From JALYUA01 sp038329555 (GTDB taxonomy: Bacteria; Acidobacteriota; Thermoanaerobaculia; UBA5066; Gp7-AA6), in NCBI GenBank assembly GCA_038329555.1, contig JBBQNC010000072.1:1-12759 (forward strand): a stretch of 12,759 bases of DNA. Direction: 5' to 3'. Below are positions 5,788 through 12,529 of the stretch, in pieces. The translations under genes and the position numbers were made by a program. Below the pieces are notes generated by a model. The model was not told the DNA's origin, did no database searches, and saw nothing but the letters and a program-made list of their open reading frames with translations. Numbering within the stretch: position 1 is the stretch's first letter; every line of letters begins with the position of its first letter.

Positions 5788-6186
5788 ATGACACGCCCCC
5801 GGCGAGCGCGATACGCGGCGCTCGTCTGGGGCCTTTTTCTTTTCACCCTGACCTCCTGGCCCCAGCCGCCGCAGGTCCCCTTCTTCTCGAGCGTTCCCGA
5901 CATCGACCGGTTCGTGCACTTCTCGCTCTACGCGGTGGAGGCGTTCTTCCTGTATCTCGCCGTGGCCTGGCCGGGCCGTCCCCGGTTCTCCATCGCGCGC
6001 GTCGCCGCCCTCGTGGGGCTCATGGCCGTCTGGGCCGTCGTCGACGAAGTGCACCAGGCGTGGGTGCCGGGCCGCTCGACGGAGGCGGGGGACGTCGCCG
6101 CGGACATCGTCGGGGCAAGCGCCGGGGCGATCACCGCCTCGGCGCTCGCGGGTCGAAAGAGGAGGAGGGACCCGCTTACTTCTTGA
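5788..6186 (+). CDS. VanZ-family small membrane protein
   Basis: VanZ-like proteins are small integral membrane proteins; one member gives low-level teicoplanin resistance, but most have no known biochemical role. I chose ATG 5788 (132 residues) because CGGAG lies 9 nt upstream and the product begins with a basic patch MTRPRRARY followed by a hydrophobic helix. ATG 5749 is in frame but has no ribosome binding site and lies in a hairpin. About four membrane segments are visible (near 8-22, 43-61, 69-85 and 104-122). The family motifs are present: DIDRFVHF (38-45), DEVHQAWVPGR (86-96), then D102 and the DIVGA segment (106-110). Its 3' end overlaps the convergent pilT gene by 11 nt. It probably lies downstream of rplQ by position only. 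Confidence 0.85.
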   Translation: MTRPRRARYAALVWGLFLFTLTSWPQPPQVPFFSSVPDIDRFVHFSLYAVEAFFLYLAVAWPGRPRFSIARVAALVGLMAVWAVVDEVHQAWVPGRSTEAGDVAADIVGASAGAITASALAGRKRRRDPLTS

Positions 6187-6523
6187 AGAACCCCTGCTGG
6201 GCGACCTTCCCGGTGGGATCCGTCGCTATGACGCGCTGGTTCAGCTCCTTGATGCGCTCGTTCAACTGGCCGATCTTGCCCTGGTACTCCCTGGCGGCCC
6301 GGTCGTTCTCGTTCTTCAAGCGCTGGATTTCCTCCTCGAGCTCGGAGAGAGCCTGGGTCCGGCCTTCCACGGCGCGCCGCTGGTTCTGCAGCTCGCTCGA
6401 ATAACGGCCGATCTCGTCGTCTTTCTCCGAAAGGCGGATGCGCCACTTTTCTTCCTGCTCCTCGTAGAGCCGCTTGACGTCCATCAGCTGCGTGATGGCG
6501 GAGAAGTCGTTGTCCGATGCCAT
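6176..6523 (-). CDS. Possible separately translated coiled-coil protein from an internal start in pilT
   Basis: ATG at 6523-6521 lies in the pilT frame and is preceded by GAGGAGG (6534-6528), the strongest Shine-Dalgarno on the minus strand that I noticed. It would make a 115-residue protein starting MASDNDFSAITQL, mostly a charged coiled coil, ending in TDPTGKVAQQGFFKK. No stop separates it from PilT, so the product could come from re-initiation, an internal start, or simply be the tail of one polypeptide. The boundary coincides with the point where PilT homology ends. The function is not recognisable. Confidence 0.45.
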   Translation of the reverse strand: MASDNDFSAITQLMDVKRLYEEQEEKWRIRLSEKDDEIGRYSSELQNQRRAVEGRTQALSELEEEIQRLKNENDRAAREYQGKIGQLNERIKELNQRVIATDPTGKVAQQGFFKK

Positions 6524-7618
6524 GGATCCTCCTCGCTCGTCTTCCTCGATCTGGGGAAACAGTTTTCTGAGCTTCAACGACAGATCCTCGGGATCGGTCG
6601 ACAGCTCCATGGCGCGCTTGTAGGTGATCTTGCCGTTCACGAGAAGCGCGATCAGCGACTGATTCATCGACTGCATGCGGTAATAGCCGACGGAGGACTC
6701 GATCTCCTCGGAGATCTCCTTCGTCTCGCCCTGCTCGATCTGCTTCGCGATCTTCGGAGAGTTGATCATGATCTCGCAGACCGGAATCATCCCGGTCTGA
6801 TCGGACTTCTCGATCAGGCGCATCGAAACGATCGCCCGCAAGACGAGCGCGAGCTGGGCGCGAAGCTGATTCTGCTGCCCCGCCGGGCAGGTATCGATGA
6901 TCCGGTCGATCGACTGCGCGGCGCTGTTCGTATGCAGGGTTGAAAAGACGAGGTGCCCCGTCTCCGCCGCGGTGATGACGGTCTGGATCGTTTGCCAGTC
7001 GCGCATCTCGCCGACCATGATGACGTCCGGGTCCTGGCGCATCATGTTCTTCAACGCCTCGTTGAAGTTCGGCGTATCGGTGCCGATCTCGCGCTGGGAG
7101 ACCGCCGCTTTTCCGTCCGCGAAGAGGTATTCGATCGGATCTTCGATCGTGACGATGTGCACCGCGCGCTTCTCGATCGTGGAGCGGACGATCGAGGCGA
7201 GCGTCGTCGACTTTCCCGACCCGGTCGGGCCCGTGATGAGCACGAGCCCGGTCGGAATGTGGACGAACGTCTCGAGGACTTCCGGCAGGCCGAGGTCGAA
7301 TATCTCCGGAATCTTGAAGGAGATGCGCCGGAAGACGGCCGCGAACGAGCCGCGCTGGATGAAGATGTTCGCCCGGAAGCGGGCGACTCCGGGCAGTCCG
7401 TAGCCGAGGTCGACCGACTGGTTCTGCTCGAGCTTGGCCTTCTGCGCCGGCGTCAGGATCTCCTGGAGCATCGTTTCGAGCTCGGCCGGCTGCATGGCCT
7501 CGGTGTTCAAAGGAATGAGCTTTCCCTTGATCCGCAGCAAGGGCGGACGCATCGGCTTCAGATGGAGGTCGGATGCCTCCTTCTTCGCCATGAACTTGAG
7601 CAGTTCGACCAGTGTCAA
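6176..7618 (-). CDS. pilT: PilT-type pilus retraction ATPase with C-terminal coiled-coil tail
   Basis: Hexameric cytoplasmic ATPase of the PilT/PilU family that depolymerises type IV pili for twitching motility. With the TTG start at 7618 (480 residues) it begins M-TLVELLKFMAKKEASDLHL, as PilT proteins do. Motifs are Walker A GPTGSGKST (130-138), Asp box IEDPIE (158-163), Walker B DPDVIMVGEMRD (196-207) and His box GHLVFSTLHTNSA (221-233). PilT normally ends near residue 350-370. Here an in-frame tail of about 115 residues follows, starting at M366 and strongly heptad-like from about 378 to 463 (KRLYEEQEEK..., LEEEIQRLKNEN). The PilT AIRNLIRE motif is degenerate (KIAKQIEQ, 289-296), so it could be a paralogue such as PilU. 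The start has no Shine-Dalgarno; a TATAAT lies just upstream. The gene lies 11 nt after cca. No other pilus gene is in the window. Confidence 0.92.
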   Translation of the reverse strand: MTLVELLKFMAKKEASDLHLKPMRPPLLRIKGKLIPLNTEAMQPAELETMLQEILTPAQKAKLEQNQSVDLGYGLPGVARFRANIFIQRGSFAAVFRRISFKIPEIFDLGLPEVLETFVHIPTGLVLITGPTGSGKSTTLASIVRSTIEKRAVHIVTIEDPIEYLFADGKAAVSQREIGTDTPNFNEALKNMMRQDPDVIMVGEMRDWQTIQTVITAAETGHLVFSTLHTNSAAQSIDRIIDTCPAGQQNQLRAQLALVLRAIVSMRLIEKSDQTGMIPVCEIMINSPKIAKQIEQGETKEISEEIESSVGYYRMQSMNQSLIALLVNGKITYKRAMELSTDPEDLSLKLRKLFPQIEEDERGGSMASDNDFSAITQLMDVKRLYEEQEEKWRIRLSEKDDEIGRYSSELQNQRRAVEGRTQALSELEEEIQRLKNENDRAAREYQGKIGQLNERIKELNQRVIATDPTGKVAQQGFFKK

Positions 7619-7628
7619 GGTTGAACGA

Positions 7629-7634
7629 ATTATA
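7629..7634 (-). promoter_or_regulatory. TATAAT -10-like box upstream of pilT
   Basis: A perfect TATAAT on the minus strand, partly formed by the cca stop codon (TAA at 7632-7630). A transcript starting about 7 nt downstream would have a leader of only about 4 nt before the TTG at 7618. No -35 match is seen at 17 bp. It may be coincidental, because cca and pilT can be co-transcribed. Confidence 0.35.
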
Positions 7635-8955
7635 GCTTGGGCGGGCCCTCTCCGGGCACTTCTCCGTCCGGATTCGACGCGGCACGCCGCTCCATCCATC
7701 GCCGGGCGTCCGCTCGCGTACGCACCGCGCCGCGCATTCCCTCGACCTCGAGCTGGCGAAGCGTCCGGCCGACGTCGGGTCCCGGGGGACTGTCGAGCCA
7801 CGCGAGGACGTCGGCCCCGGTGACGCGCGGCGGCCGGCGCGCTCTCCGGGCCCTCCGGGTCAGCGCCGCGCGCGCCGCGGGTTTAAGGGAGTTGGGCGGT
7901 CTTTCGAGAGATGCGAGAAGCAGCGCAGCACGCCACCGCGGTCCGGCATCCCGGACCCACCGCCACCGTGCGGTGTCGTCGCGCGCCGCTCGGGCCTCGT
8001 CGGCGAGCCGCATGAGGCGCGCGATCTCTGCCGCCTCCCGCCGCGGGAAACGAAGCGCCGCGAGCCAGGCGGCGGCCCGCTCCGGGTCGAAGCCCAGGCC
8101 GCGGGCGAGCAGCGCGAGCCGGAGCTCGACGCGCTCCCATGCCGGGCGAGAGATGACCGCGCGGGCGTCGAGAGCGGCGCGGCGGACCAGGGCGTTCGCG
8201 GATCGCGGCGGCAGCGGCAGCCCCAGGGCCGGCCCGAGCGCGCCGATACGGGCCGTCCAGGAGAGTGCGGGTATCGCGCGGCGGGCCGCGAGCAGCTTCG
8301 CGAGCTCGACGCGCACGCGCTCCGGCGCGGCGGTGGTGACGAGGGAAGCGACGCGGCGGCAGGCCAGCGTCGTCGGGCCGTCGGGAGAGAGCGCGTGGGT
8401 GGCGATCAGGCGGGCCGCACGGAGCACGCGCAGGGGATCGTCCTCGAGGTTGCGCTCGGAGATCATCCGGAGACGGCGGGCCACCAGGTCGCGGGCTCCT
8501 CCGAACGGGTCGTTCCAGGCGCGGCCGACGAGGCCGATCGCCACCGCGTTGACGCGGAAGTCACGGCGTCGGAGGTCGTCGGTGATCGACGTCCCCTCCA
8601 GGGCGGCGAGATCGATCTCCCGCTTCCCCGCGACGCGGGCGACGCGGGGGCTCGACGTGGAGATCTCGACCGCCGTCCCGAATCCCGCCGTCTCGAGGTC
8701 CCTGGCGAGAAGCATCGGATCCGCCGAGACGGCGAGATCCACGTCGAGAACCGGCCGTCCGAGCAGAAGATCGCGCGCCGCTCCTCCGACGATCCAGACT
8801 TCCGCGCCGCGCCGCTTCGCCGCGGAGGCGAGCGCGGCGAGCTCGGGTCGGCGCAGGATCGCGGGCAGACTCCGCCGACCGCGCCGCGCGAGCCTCTCCG
8901 TCGCTCGCGCGGCTGCGCTCGACGTCGGTCGCTTCTTCTTCGGAATGGGCGGCAC
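7630..8955 (-). CDS. cca: CCA-adding enzyme / poly(A) polymerase family tRNA nucleotidyltransferase
   Basis: Class II nucleotidyltransferase, expected to add or repair the 3' CCA of tRNAs. With GTG 8955 as start (441 residues) the head motif WIVGGAARDLLLG (54-66) is followed by DVDLAV with the catalytic aspartates D71 and D73. Then come REIDLA (112-117), the RRRDFRVNA motif (129-137) and DPLRVLRAAR (173-182), which is the nucleotide-selecting helix region. The C-terminal half is Arg/Ala-rich and helical, without an obvious HD phosphohydrolase motif. The open frame extends to an ATG at 9090, but that would run through most of the start of gatC. GTG 8955 leaves a 19-bp intergenic space and has a weak AAGG upstream. 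A poly(A) polymerase function is the alternative. Confidence 0.85.
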   Translation of the reverse strand: MPPIPKKKRPTSSAAARATERLARRGRRSLPAILRRPELAALASAAKRRGAEVWIVGGAARDLLLGRPVLDVDLAVSADPMLLARDLETAGFGTAVEISTSSPRVARVAGKREIDLAALEGTSITDDLRRRDFRVNAVAIGLVGRAWNDPFGGARDLVARRLRMISERNLEDDPLRVLRAARLIATHALSPDGPTTLACRRVASLVTTAAPERVRVELAKLLAARRAIPALSWTARIGALGPALGLPLPPRSANALVRRAALDARAVISRPAWERVELRLALLARGLGFDPERAAAWLAALRFPRREAAEIARLMRLADEARAARDDTARWRWVRDAGPRWRAALLLASLERPPNSLKPAARAALTRRARRARRPPRVTGADVLAWLDSPPGPDVGRTLRQLEVEGMRGAVRTRADARRWMERRAASNPDGEVPGEGPPKL

Positions 8956-8961
8956 AGGCCT

Positions 8962-8967
8962 TACAAT
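8962..8967 (+). promoter_or_regulatory. TACAAT -10-like box for gatC (possible leaderless transcript)
   Basis: TACAAT lies 7 nt before the gatC ATG, in a 19-bp gap that otherwise has no room for a leader or Shine-Dalgarno. A start site 7 nt downstream would fall at or next to the A of the ATG. The -35 position at 17 bp spacing (8939-8944, TTCGGA) is a poor match. It is an AT-rich island in GC-rich sequence. Confidence 0.45.
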
Positions 8968-8974
8968 TCTTCGG

Positions 8975-9283
8975 ATGTCGTCGGAATCTTCGCCGGTCGG
9001 TCCGGACGTCGTCCGAAAGGTCGCCGCTCTCGCCCGGCTGCGCGTCCCGGAGTCGGATCTGCCGGCGTGGACCGGCCAGCTCGGCCGCATTCTCTCTTAC
9101 ATCGGGCAGCTCGCGGACGTGCCGGTCCGGCCGTCCGGGGCCGAGGTGCCACTGCCACCGACTCCGCTCCGCTGCGACGCCCCTCTGCCCGGCGGGGGGA
9201 AGGAGGCGCTCGAGGCGAACTCGCCCTGCGTCGTCCACGGCTACGGCAGCGTGCCGCGCGTCGTCGGCGGCTCGCCCTCGTGA
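8975..9283 (+). CDS. gatC: Asp-tRNA(Asn)/Glu-tRNA(Gln) amidotransferase subunit GatC
   Basis: GatC is the small subunit that clamps GatA and GatB in the amidotransferase making Gln-tRNA(Gln) and/or Asn-tRNA(Asn) from misacylated precursors. The 102-residue product has the family layout: an N-terminal helix DVVRKVAALARLRVPE, a second helix QLGRILSYIGQLADV, a proline-rich linker, then LRCDAPLPG and the end ANSPCVVHGYGSVPRVV. The length is normal. The ATG at 8975 has no Shine-Dalgarno but has a TACAAT box 7 nt upstream, which fits leaderless expression. The GTGA overlap with gatA indicates coupling. It is divergent from cca. Confidence 0.9.
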   Translation: MSSESSPVGPDVVRKVAALARLRVPESDLPAWTGQLGRILSYIGQLADVPVRPSGAEVPLPPTPLRCDAPLPGGGKEALEANSPCVVHGYGSVPRVVGGSPS

Positions 9284-10743
9284 CGGAGGCACCGGGCGAG
9301 GGGGTCCGCTCGATCGCCCGGGACGTGCAATCCGGCCGGAGGTCGTCCGTCTCGGTCGCCGAGGAGTCTCTCGCCCGCATCGACGCCCGCGACGGAGAGC
9401 TCCGGGCGTTTTTGGAGGTGACGGGCGAGCTCGCCCTGGAGGAGGCCCGGTCGGTCGACGTCCGGGTCGCCGCCGGAGAGCGGCTCGCCCTGGCCGGCGT
9501 CCCGATCGCCGTCAAGGACAACCTGTGGATCCAGGGGCGTGAGACGACCTGCGCATCGCGCATCCTGCGGGGCTTCCGACCGCCTTCCGATTCCACGGCC
9601 GTCGCGCGTCTGCGCGCCGCGGGGGCGGTCTTCGTCGGCCGCACCAACATGGACGAGTTCGCGATGGGCTCTTCGACCGAGAACAGCTCGGTCCAGACGA
9701 CCCGAAACCCCTGGAACACGGAGCGCATCCCCGGGGGATCCTCGGGGGGGAGCGCGGCGGCGGTCGCCGCTCGCTTCGTGCCCGCGGGCATCGGATCCGA
9801 CACGGGCGGCTCGATCCGCCAGCCGGCCGCGTGCTGCGGAGTCGTCGGATTCAAGCCGACGTACGGTCGAATCTCGCGATACGGGCTCGTCGCCTTTGCC
9901 TCCTCGCTCGACCAGATCGGACCGATGACGCGCAGTGTCGCGGACGCGGCGCGCGTCTATGGCGTTTTGGCGGGCCGGGATCCGCGGGATTCGACCAGCG
10001 CGCCGGAGCCCGTCGGCGACCCGGAGGGGTCCGTGCCCCGCGGTTTTGCGGGGCGCACCGTCGGCATCCTCGCGGAGGCCCAGATGGAGGGGCTCGATCC
10101 GGAGATCGCCGCCAACCTCGAAGAGGCCCGCCGCGCCTTCCGCGCGGCCGGCGCCACCGTGAAGACTGTCTCGGTGCCTCGGGCGACCGTGGCGATCGCG
10201 ATCTACTACGTCCTCGCGAGCGCCGAGGCGTCGTCCAACCTCGCTCGGTTCGACGGCGTGAGATACGGGCCGCGCGCGGCGGCCTCCGACCTGCTGTCCC
10301 TTTACGTCGAAACGAGGACGGAGGGCTTCGGACCCGAGGTCAAGAGGCGGATCCTCCTCGGAACCTTCGCGCTCTCCTCCGGATACCACGACCAGTATTA
10401 CGGGAGGGCGCAGGAAGCGCGGGAGATCCTGAAGGCGGACTTCGACGCCGCCTTCCGCGAGGTCGAGGTGATCGTCTGCCCGTCGATCCCGAACCCCGCG
10501 TTTCGGATCGGCGAAAAGATGGACGACCCCCTCTCGATGTACCTCTCGGACGTCTTCACGGTCCCGGCTTCGCTCGCGGGGCTGCCCGCGATCACCATTC
10601 CCTCGGGCCTCTCGCGCGAAGGCCTTCCCCTCGGGATCCAGGTGCTCGCTCCCCGGTTCGGAGAGGAGGCTCTCTTCGCCGCCGCGGGCGCCTTCGAGCG
10701 GGAAGCGGGCTTTCCTCAGGAGCTGCCCCCTGGAGCCGCGTAG
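9280..10743 (+). CDS. gatA: Asp-tRNA(Asn)/Glu-tRNA(Gln) amidotransferase subunit GatA
   Basis: GatA is the glutaminase subunit of GatCAB and belongs to the amidase-signature family. The start is GTG 9280, overlapping the gatC stop (GTGA). The open frame extends far upstream, but that part is inside cca and gatC. The Ser-cisSer-Lys triad is complete: K79 (PIAVKDN), S154 (IPGGSSGGS) and S178 (GSDTGGSIRQPA). The RTNMDEFAMGSSTENS (121-136) and FKPTYGRISRYG (191-202) blocks are typical. The length of 487 residues is normal. A Gat complex usually implies that GlnRS and/or AsnRS is missing or supplemented. gatB is not adjacent downstream, where an amidase gene overlaps the gatA end. Confidence 0.96.
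   Translation: MTEAPGEGVRSIARDVQSGRRSSVSVAEESLARIDARDGELRAFLEVTGELALEEARSVDVRVAAGERLALAGVPIAVKDNLWIQGRETTCASRILRGFRPPSDSTAVARLRAAGAVFVGRTNMDEFAMGSSTENSSVQTTRNPWNTERIPGGSSGGSAAAVAARFVPAGIGSDTGGSIRQPAACCGVVGFKPTYGRISRYGLVAFASSLDQIGPMTRSVADAARVYGVLAGRDPRDSTSAPEPVGDPEGSVPRGFAGRTVGILAEAQMEGLDPEIAANLEEARRAFRAAGATVKTVSVPRATVAIAIYYVLASAEASSNLARFDGVRYGPRAAASDLLSLYVETRTEGFGPEVKRRILLGTFALSSGYHDQYYGRAQEAREILKADFDAAFREVEVIVCPSIPNPAFRIGEKMDDPLSMYLSDVFTVPASLAGLPAITIPSGLSREGLPLGIQVLAPRFGEEALFAAAGAFEREAGFPQELPPGAA
10718..10722 (+). promoter_or_regulatory. Ribosome binding site deciding a CTG start of the amidase gene
   Basis: AGGAG, 7 nt before CTG 10730, inside the 3' end of gatA. No in-frame ATG, GTG or TTG precedes the signal-peptide region, so this site supports CTG as initiator. 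Confidence 0.6.
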
Positions 10744-12499
10744 CTTCCGGCATCTCCTTCTTGCCGCGGCGCTCGCCGCGGCCGCGACTCCGTCGCCATG
10801 GGCCGTCGCGGAGGCCGGCCGGACCGTGCGCGTCTCCGGCGAGCTGAAGGTCGCGATCGAGGAGGGGGACGAAGTGTGGCTGGCGGCCCGACCGCTGCCG
10901 TCGGAGACCGTGGACGCCTTCATCCGCCGCATCACCGACGATCCCCGGACGAAGAAGGAAATCCTCTCGCAGAACGCGGGAATCCAGCTCTTTCGCCGGG
11001 ACGTCTTTGTCCGCGTCCCCTATCGCCTGCTCTCCGAGAACTACAAGAAGATCGCCATGGAGGCGCTCTTCCCGCGGGACCGCGGCGACGCCAGGGGATG
11101 GGACCACGTCGTCGCCGCCGACGGCGGACGGCCCGAAAGCCTCTGGCGGATCGCGGAATGGTTCACGGGAGACGGAGCGAACTACCGGGAGATCCGCACG
11201 GAGGGCGCGATCGCCTCGCTCCAGACCGAGCCCGGCCAGACCGTGCGGATCCCCGTCCGGCTCCTGCTCCCCGTCTTCCGCAGCGAGGCGGCGGCGGCGG
11301 CGGCGGAACCGGCCCTCGATTTCGGCCGCGATCCGCAGGGACGGTACGCCCTCTATCGACTCAGGAAAGGCGAGGCGCTCTACTCCGCCGTCGTCGTCCG
11401 ATTCACCGGGCGCGTCCACGCCGAAGACGTCAACGCGAAGGCGATCGAGATCGCGGCCCGCAGCGGCATCGCGGACGTGCGATCCATCCCGGTCGATTTC
11501 GCCGTCAAGATTCCCATCGAGGACCTGGCTCCCGAGTTTCGGCCCGCCGACGACCCCGCGCGGATCGAGGCGGACAAGGCGCGCCTGGAGGCGGCGCAGT
11601 TCGTCAACCACGTGAGATCCGCGGACCTCTCCGGCGTCACGTTCGTTCTCGACGCGGGACACGGGGGTCGGGATACGGGAGCGTTCGTCGACGGGCTCGA
11701 GGAGGCGCGGCACGTCTACGATCTCGCCTGCCGCGTGGAGTCTCTCCTTCGTCAGCACACGAAGGCCCGAGTCGTCCTGACCGTACAGGGGAAGACCCCC
11801 TGCCGCATGAAGAACTCCGAGGCGGTCGTCGACTGGAGAGGCGCTCAGGTGCAGACGCACCCGCCATACCCGATCGAAGACACCGTGGCGGGCGTCAACC
11901 TTCGCTGGTACCTCGCGAACGCGGTCCTGCGCCGCGCGCAGAAGGAGGGCGGCACGGAGGACAAGACGGTCTTCGTGTCGCTCCACGCGGACTCGCTCCA
12001 TCCCGCGGTGCGCGGTCTAATGGTCTACATCCCCGGCGAGAAGTTCCTGGATGGACGCTTCGGGCGGATGGGCGGGATCTACGAGAGCCGCAGCGAGGTG
12101 CGCGAGGCGTCGCGAGTCTCCTTCTCGCGCAAGGAGCGGATCAAGGCGGAGGGTGTGTCGCGCGACCTCGCGGAGAAGATCGTCGCTTCCTTCCGCGCGG
12201 AGAACCTCCCCCTGCACGCCTTCCAGCCGATCCGGCGGAACGTGATCCGAGGGGGGCGGGAATGGGTGCCGGCCATCCTCCGGTACAACCGGATCCCGGC
12301 GCGCGTCCTGCTCGAGGTCTGCAACCTGAACAACCCGGAAGACCGCAGGCTTCTCCTGACGCGGGCATATCGCGACCGGGTGGCGCGAGCGCTCGTGTCC
12401 GCGCTCATCACGTTCTATGGCGGAGCCGGCCCGCCCGGCGACACGGTGACCGCGGCGAAGAAGGAAGCCGCCGGGAAGGCCGTGGCGGAGCCCGACTGA
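10730..12499 (+). CDS. Exported N-acetylmuramoyl-L-alanine amidase (Amidase_3) with LysM-like repeats
   Basis: Zinc amidase predicted to cut the bond between N-acetylmuramic acid and L-alanine in peptidoglycan, outside the cytoplasmic membrane. From CTG 10730 the 589-residue product begins MEPRSFRHLLLAAALAAAAT, with a probable signal peptidase site after A29 (AEA). A GTG start at 10826 would remove the whole signal peptide. Residues about 40-270 hold two or three LysM-like segments (about 48-115, ESLWRIAEWFTG at 136-147, and YRLRKGEALYSAVVVRFTG at 209-227), each ending in a VRIPV or VKIPI strand. The catalytic domain starts at about 303: FVLDAGHGGRDTGAF carries H311, E325 is the second ligand, H419 (VSLHADS) the third and E529 (LLEVCNLNN) the catalytic glutamate. 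The spans between ligands (94 and 110 residues) are longer than in compact amidases. It overlaps gatA by 14 nt. Confidence 0.88.
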   Translation: MEPRSFRHLLLAAALAAAATPSPWAVAEAGRTVRVSGELKVAIEEGDEVWLAARPLPSETVDAFIRRITDDPRTKKEILSQNAGIQLFRRDVFVRVPYRLLSENYKKIAMEALFPRDRGDARGWDHVVAADGGRPESLWRIAEWFTGDGANYREIRTEGAIASLQTEPGQTVRIPVRLLLPVFRSEAAAAAAEPALDFGRDPQGRYALYRLRKGEALYSAVVVRFTGRVHAEDVNAKAIEIAARSGIADVRSIPVDFAVKIPIEDLAPEFRPADDPARIEADKARLEAAQFVNHVRSADLSGVTFVLDAGHGGRDTGAFVDGLEEARHVYDLACRVESLLRQHTKARVVLTVQGKTPCRMKNSEAVVDWRGAQVQTHPPYPIEDTVAGVNLRWYLANAVLRRAQKEGGTEDKTVFVSLHADSLHPAVRGLMVYIPGEKFLDGRFGRMGGIYESRSEVREASRVSFSRKERIKAEGVSRDLAEKIVASFRAENLPLHAFQPIRRNVIRGGREWVPAILRYNRIPARVLLEVCNLNNPEDRRLLLTRAYRDRVARALVSALITFYGGAGPPGDTVTAAKKEAAGKAVAEPD

Positions 12500-12513
12500 T
12501 CGGCGATCCGATC
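12498..12513. terminator. Small hairpin between convergent genes
   Basis: GATCGG (12498-12503) and CCGATC (12508-12513) form a 6-bp stem with a 4-nt loop that starts inside the amidase stop codon. There is no T-run on either side. It lies in the 30-bp gap between convergent genes and could be a weak bidirectional terminator. Confidence 0.3.
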
Positions 12514-12529
12514 GAGGGTCGGGGAGGGC

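Noticed and set aside
4071..5903. 610-codon open frame on the minus strand across rpoA and rplQ
   Set aside because: Antisense to two certain genes, with Arg/Gly/Leu-rich composition and no motif; long antisense frames are expected at this GC content.
7637..8974. Long plus-strand frame leading into gatC
   Set aside because: It is antisense to cca, Arg/Ser/Ala-rich, and only its last 102 codons (gatC) are real.
8956..9090. ATG 9090 as start of cca
   Set aside because: Would overlap gatC by over 100 bp on the opposite strand; the added residues are low-complexity and do not look like the family.
10592..12001. 469-codon minus-strand frame under gatA and the amidase gene
   Set aside because: Shadow of two supported genes, no recognisable domain.
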